NCBI GenBank assembly: GCA_963712485.1 | Contig: CAVQID010000056.1 | Location: forward strand, 24,311 to 88,310 | Direction: 5' to 3' | Length of the DNA: 64,000 nucleotides | Source: JALORV01 sp963712485 | GTDB lineage: Bacteria > Pseudomonadota > Gammaproteobacteria > Burkholderiales > Burkholderiaceae_F | In this document: in pieces, positions 62,019 through 64,000 of the stretch | Layout of the letters: each line of letters begins with the position of its first letter | Numbering within the stretch: position 1 is the stretch's first letter | Notes under the pieces: model-generated | Database searches by the model: none | Seen by the model: the letters and a program-made list of their open reading frames with translations, nothing else | What the model was told of the DNA's origin: nothing | Position numbers and translations under genes: made by a program

Positions 62019-62164
62019 GGTCGCTGATTGCGGAAGCGACGAGATGGAAATCCACCGTGACATCCGGCGCCTCGCTCACGCAGCGGTGAATCGAGCCGAC
62101 TTGCCGCATTACAGCTCGTCGATGTCGTACCCGGACGTAAAGCGGCAGATAAGAAGGAACGATC

Positions 62165-62954
62165 ATGAGTGAGGTACAGCTGCACCGCCTTTACCTTCAC
62201 TACTCCGAATTGCCCCTCAGCACGCGTGTGCTGTACACGGCGGTGTTGCTGATTCTCGGGATCGCCTACCTCTTCGGCGGGATCTACCTGTACCACACCT
62301 ATGCCGGGCGGGCCGGCGGCAATCCGATGTTGCTCACCTATCAGGACATCGTCGTTGCCTACAGCGGCAGCGGGACGGGTTCCCGACTGGAAACTTCGTT
62401 GCGTGGCCCGATGCGCGCGATGCTGCCAACGGAAGAAGTCAAGCCGATTTTCGCGTGGATCGAGGCCGGCGCCGATCGCGCGAGCTACGAGGCCGACATC
62501 CGGCCGACATTCGAGAAGCGTTGCATGTCCTGCCACGATGGCAGCAACCCGCACCTCGCCAACCTGTCAACCTACGACCATCTGCGCAAGGTGACCGAAC
62601 AAGATACCGGCACCGGCATCTTCACGCTGGTTCGCGTCTCCCACATCCACCTGTTCGGCCTGACGATGGTGTTCTTCATCCTCGGAACGATCTTCAGTCA
62701 CGCCTACGTGCGTCCGGTCTGGTTCAAGTGTGCAGTGGTCGCAACGCCCTTCGTGGCACTCGTGCTGGACATCGGGTCCTGGTATTTCACCAAGCTCTAC
62801 CACCCCTTCGCCTGGGTCGTGATCGGCGGCGGCACGTTGATGGGTCTGGCATTCGCGCTTCATGTGGGCGGTTTCCCTATACCAGCTGTGGTTCTCGCCG
62901 ACGCCTGCACCGGTGGTTCAGCGCGTCGCCGCCGAACGCAAAGCCATCGATTGA
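62165..62954 (+). CDS. Membrane monoheme cytochrome protein (frameshifted near 3' end)
   Basis: 262 residues when restored. One N-terminal helix (VLYTAVLLILGIAYLFGGIY), a periplasmic part with heme motif CMSCH at about residue 120 (RPTFEKRCMSCHDGSNPHLA), then four helices starting VSHIHLFGLTMVFFILGTIF. One surplus base near 62872 after ALHVGG shifts to SLYQLWFSPTPAPVV and the stop at 62954. Read literally it runs on in frame into the next gene and off the window. Its job is likely electron transfer between quinol and the soluble cytochromes (inference). Confidence 0.78.
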
Positions 62955-63028
62955 GGGACCCGACGACGCGACCTTCGACACACACCATGGTTGGCCGTCA
63001 ACGTGTTTCCGGCTCTGGGGCTTTCAAG

Positions 63029-64000
63029 ATGGCTCGATTGACGGTCTGCGTGCTCCTGCTCGTCGCGCTGGCGGCCTGCGGAGACCGCGAACGCGCGGAA
63101 ACCAAATCGGTAGACCAGCCGGTCGCCGATCCGGCGGCGGGCCAGGCGATCGCACAGCGCAGCTGCTCGAGTTGCCACCGTGTCGACGGAACCGGCGCTG
63201 CGCCAGGGATCCCGCAGCTGGGTCGGCAGAGCGCCGCTTACCTCGTGCAGTCAATCAAGCAATACGCAGCAGGCACGAGGCGGCATGCGGTCTTGAAGGA
63301 TATGACGCCGCAGTTGAGCGACGCAGACATCCGCAACGTTGCCGCGTATTACGCGAGCCTTTCCATACCTGCGGTCGAGACCGCGACGGTGCACGGGCCG
63401 GGACCCTACGAACGAGGCAAGGCCAGCGCCGCGGTATGTGCCGAGTGTCACGGTGCCGATGGCAACAGCACCACCGCCGGCACGCCGAGCCTTGCGGGCC
63501 AACAGCCCATCTTTCTGCTGGCCGCGATGGCGGAATATCACCGCGGAGATCGCAGCACTCCGGCCTTGCAGGCGATGCTGAGTCGTGCCGACAGCGTCGA
63601 ACTCGAGAGCCTGGCGCTTTACTACGCATCCCAATCGCCGAAGGCCGGTTCTGCGCCGGCTGTCGGCGATCCCGCCGCAGGCGAATCGCTGGCCCTGCGA
63701 TGTACCGGCTGCCATGGGTGGCGCGGCGTCAGCGAAGATGCTGTCACGCCGATGCTGGCCGGACAGGACCCGACGTATCTCGTCAAAGCGCTGGGCGGCT
63801 ACGGCAAGTCTCGCCACCATGCGTCGATGGAGCGACAGCTCGGCCCCCTGGGTGAAAAGGAAATCCGCGACATTGCGGCCTACTTTGCAGTCCAGAAGGG
63901 TCGTCCCTTGCAGTCTGCACAGGACCTGATCGCGCAACTGTCGGACAAATGCGACCGCTGCCATGGCGCCTCGGCTGCCGAACCCGGCGCCGCGGTCCGC
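63029..64000 (+). CDS. Tetraheme cytochrome c lipoprotein, 3' partial
   Basis: 324 residues visible, cut by the window end. ATG 63029 begins a lipoprotein signal (MARLTVCVLLLVALAAC), with Cys after the LAA lipobox. Four heme motifs: CSSCH (about residue 46), CAECH, CTGCH and CDRCH (about 307). The repeat layout is that of the 60750 protein, which has no lipobox; the two are diverged paralogues. Probably anchored at the membrane facing the periplasm. It starts 75 bp after the restored stop of the previous gene, in the same frame by chance. Confidence 0.88.
   Translation, partial: MARLTVCVLLLVALAACGDRERAETKSVDQPVADPAAGQAIAQRSCSSCHRVDGTGAAPGIPQLGRQSAAYLVQSIKQYAAGTRRHAVLKDMTPQLSDADIRNVAAYYASLSIPAVETATVHGPGPYERGKASAAVCAECHGADGNSTTAGTPSLAGQQPIFLLAAMAEYHRGDRSTPALQAMLSRADSVELESLALYYASQSPKAGSAPAVGDPAAGESLALRCTGCHGWRGVSEDAVTPMLAGQDPTYLVKALGGYGKSRHHASMERQLGPLGEKEIRDIAAYFAVQKGRPLQSAQDLIAQLSDKCDRCHGASAAEPGAAVR

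Noticed and set aside
62455..63855. A 466-residue plus-strand open frame
   Set aside because: Arg/Cys-rich out-of-frame reading across two heme proteins whose motifs are in another frame.
62165..64000. A single fused membrane cytochrome and tetraheme lipoprotein
   Set aside because: The first protein has its natural ending in the +1 frame with a stop at 62954, and the second has its own lipoprotein signal at 63029.
1..64000. CRISPR arrays, tRNA or rRNA genes, prophage or intact transposase
   Set aside because: None seen by eye: no regular spacer repeats, no tRNA-like cloverleaf, no phage or transposase proteins among the supported genes. A software scan would be more sensitive for tRNA and small RNA.

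Overview
The window is about 64 kb of GC-rich proteobacterial DNA. Gene content and arrangement fit a Betaproteobacterium (Burkholderiales, Rhodocyclales or Nitrosomonadales): a hup/hox plus hyp [NiFe]-hydrogenase cluster ending in hypX, a caa3-like aa3 oxidase operon, many c-type cytochromes, and a bacterial V/A-type ATPase. It looks like an aerobic or microaerobic, possibly facultatively hydrogen-oxidising organism. I saw no rRNA, tRNA, CRISPR array, intact insertion sequence or prophage.

Layout. 1-15011: uptake-hydrogenase cluster on the + strand, entered inside the large-subunit gene: hupL, hupC, an orphan HigA-like regulator, hupD, F, G, H, I, J, K, hypA, B, F, C, D, E, X. Rubredoxin HupI, HupJ and HypX point to an oxygen-tolerant enzyme that can make its CO ligand in air. 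15190-23257: nine-gene V/A-ATPase operon (G/H, C, I, K, F, E, A, B, D). 23438-27744: ParA-like ATPase, RatA/COQ10-like protein, two tandem small cytochromes c, a diheme cytochrome, purT. 27871-30479: NarL-type response regulator and a convergent hybrid sensor kinase. 30680-35256: complete branched-chain amino-acid-type ABC importer. 35590-47591: accessory region with a covalent-FAD oxidase, an unknown barrel-like protein, a cardiolipin-synthase-like protein, an unknown two-gene membrane system, a hydrolase, a cNMP-domain flavoprotein and small membrane or secreted proteins. 47805-51974: DUF72 gene, TetR regulator with its operator, class II aldolase, LD-carboxypeptidase, TadA with an extra N-terminal domain. 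52179-59586: cytochrome c oxidase operon (II with two fused cytochrome c domains, I, III, III, IV), two glycine-rich membrane stress-type proteins, ctaB. 59894-64000: small membrane protein, a tetraheme cytochrome c, a membrane monoheme protein and a second tetraheme lipoprotein cut by the window end.

How it could work together: hydrogen oxidised by HupSLC would feed electrons to quinone, and the c-type cytochromes and the oxidase would use oxygen to build an ion gradient. The V/A-ATPase proteolipid looks proton-coupled. The most interesting regulatory signal is a pair of 5-bp half-sites (GTAAC or GTTAC) at exact 12-bp pitch. It occurs upstream of hupD, coxB and ctaB, which suggests one regulator ties hydrogenase maturation to the terminal oxidase.

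Quality caveat: at least 15 genes are broken by single-base shifts, and almost every one is +1 (one surplus base). The likeliest cause is uncorrected insertion errors in the assembly, densest at 46.5-57 kb. Genes affected are annotated as their restored full-length form with the break position stated.
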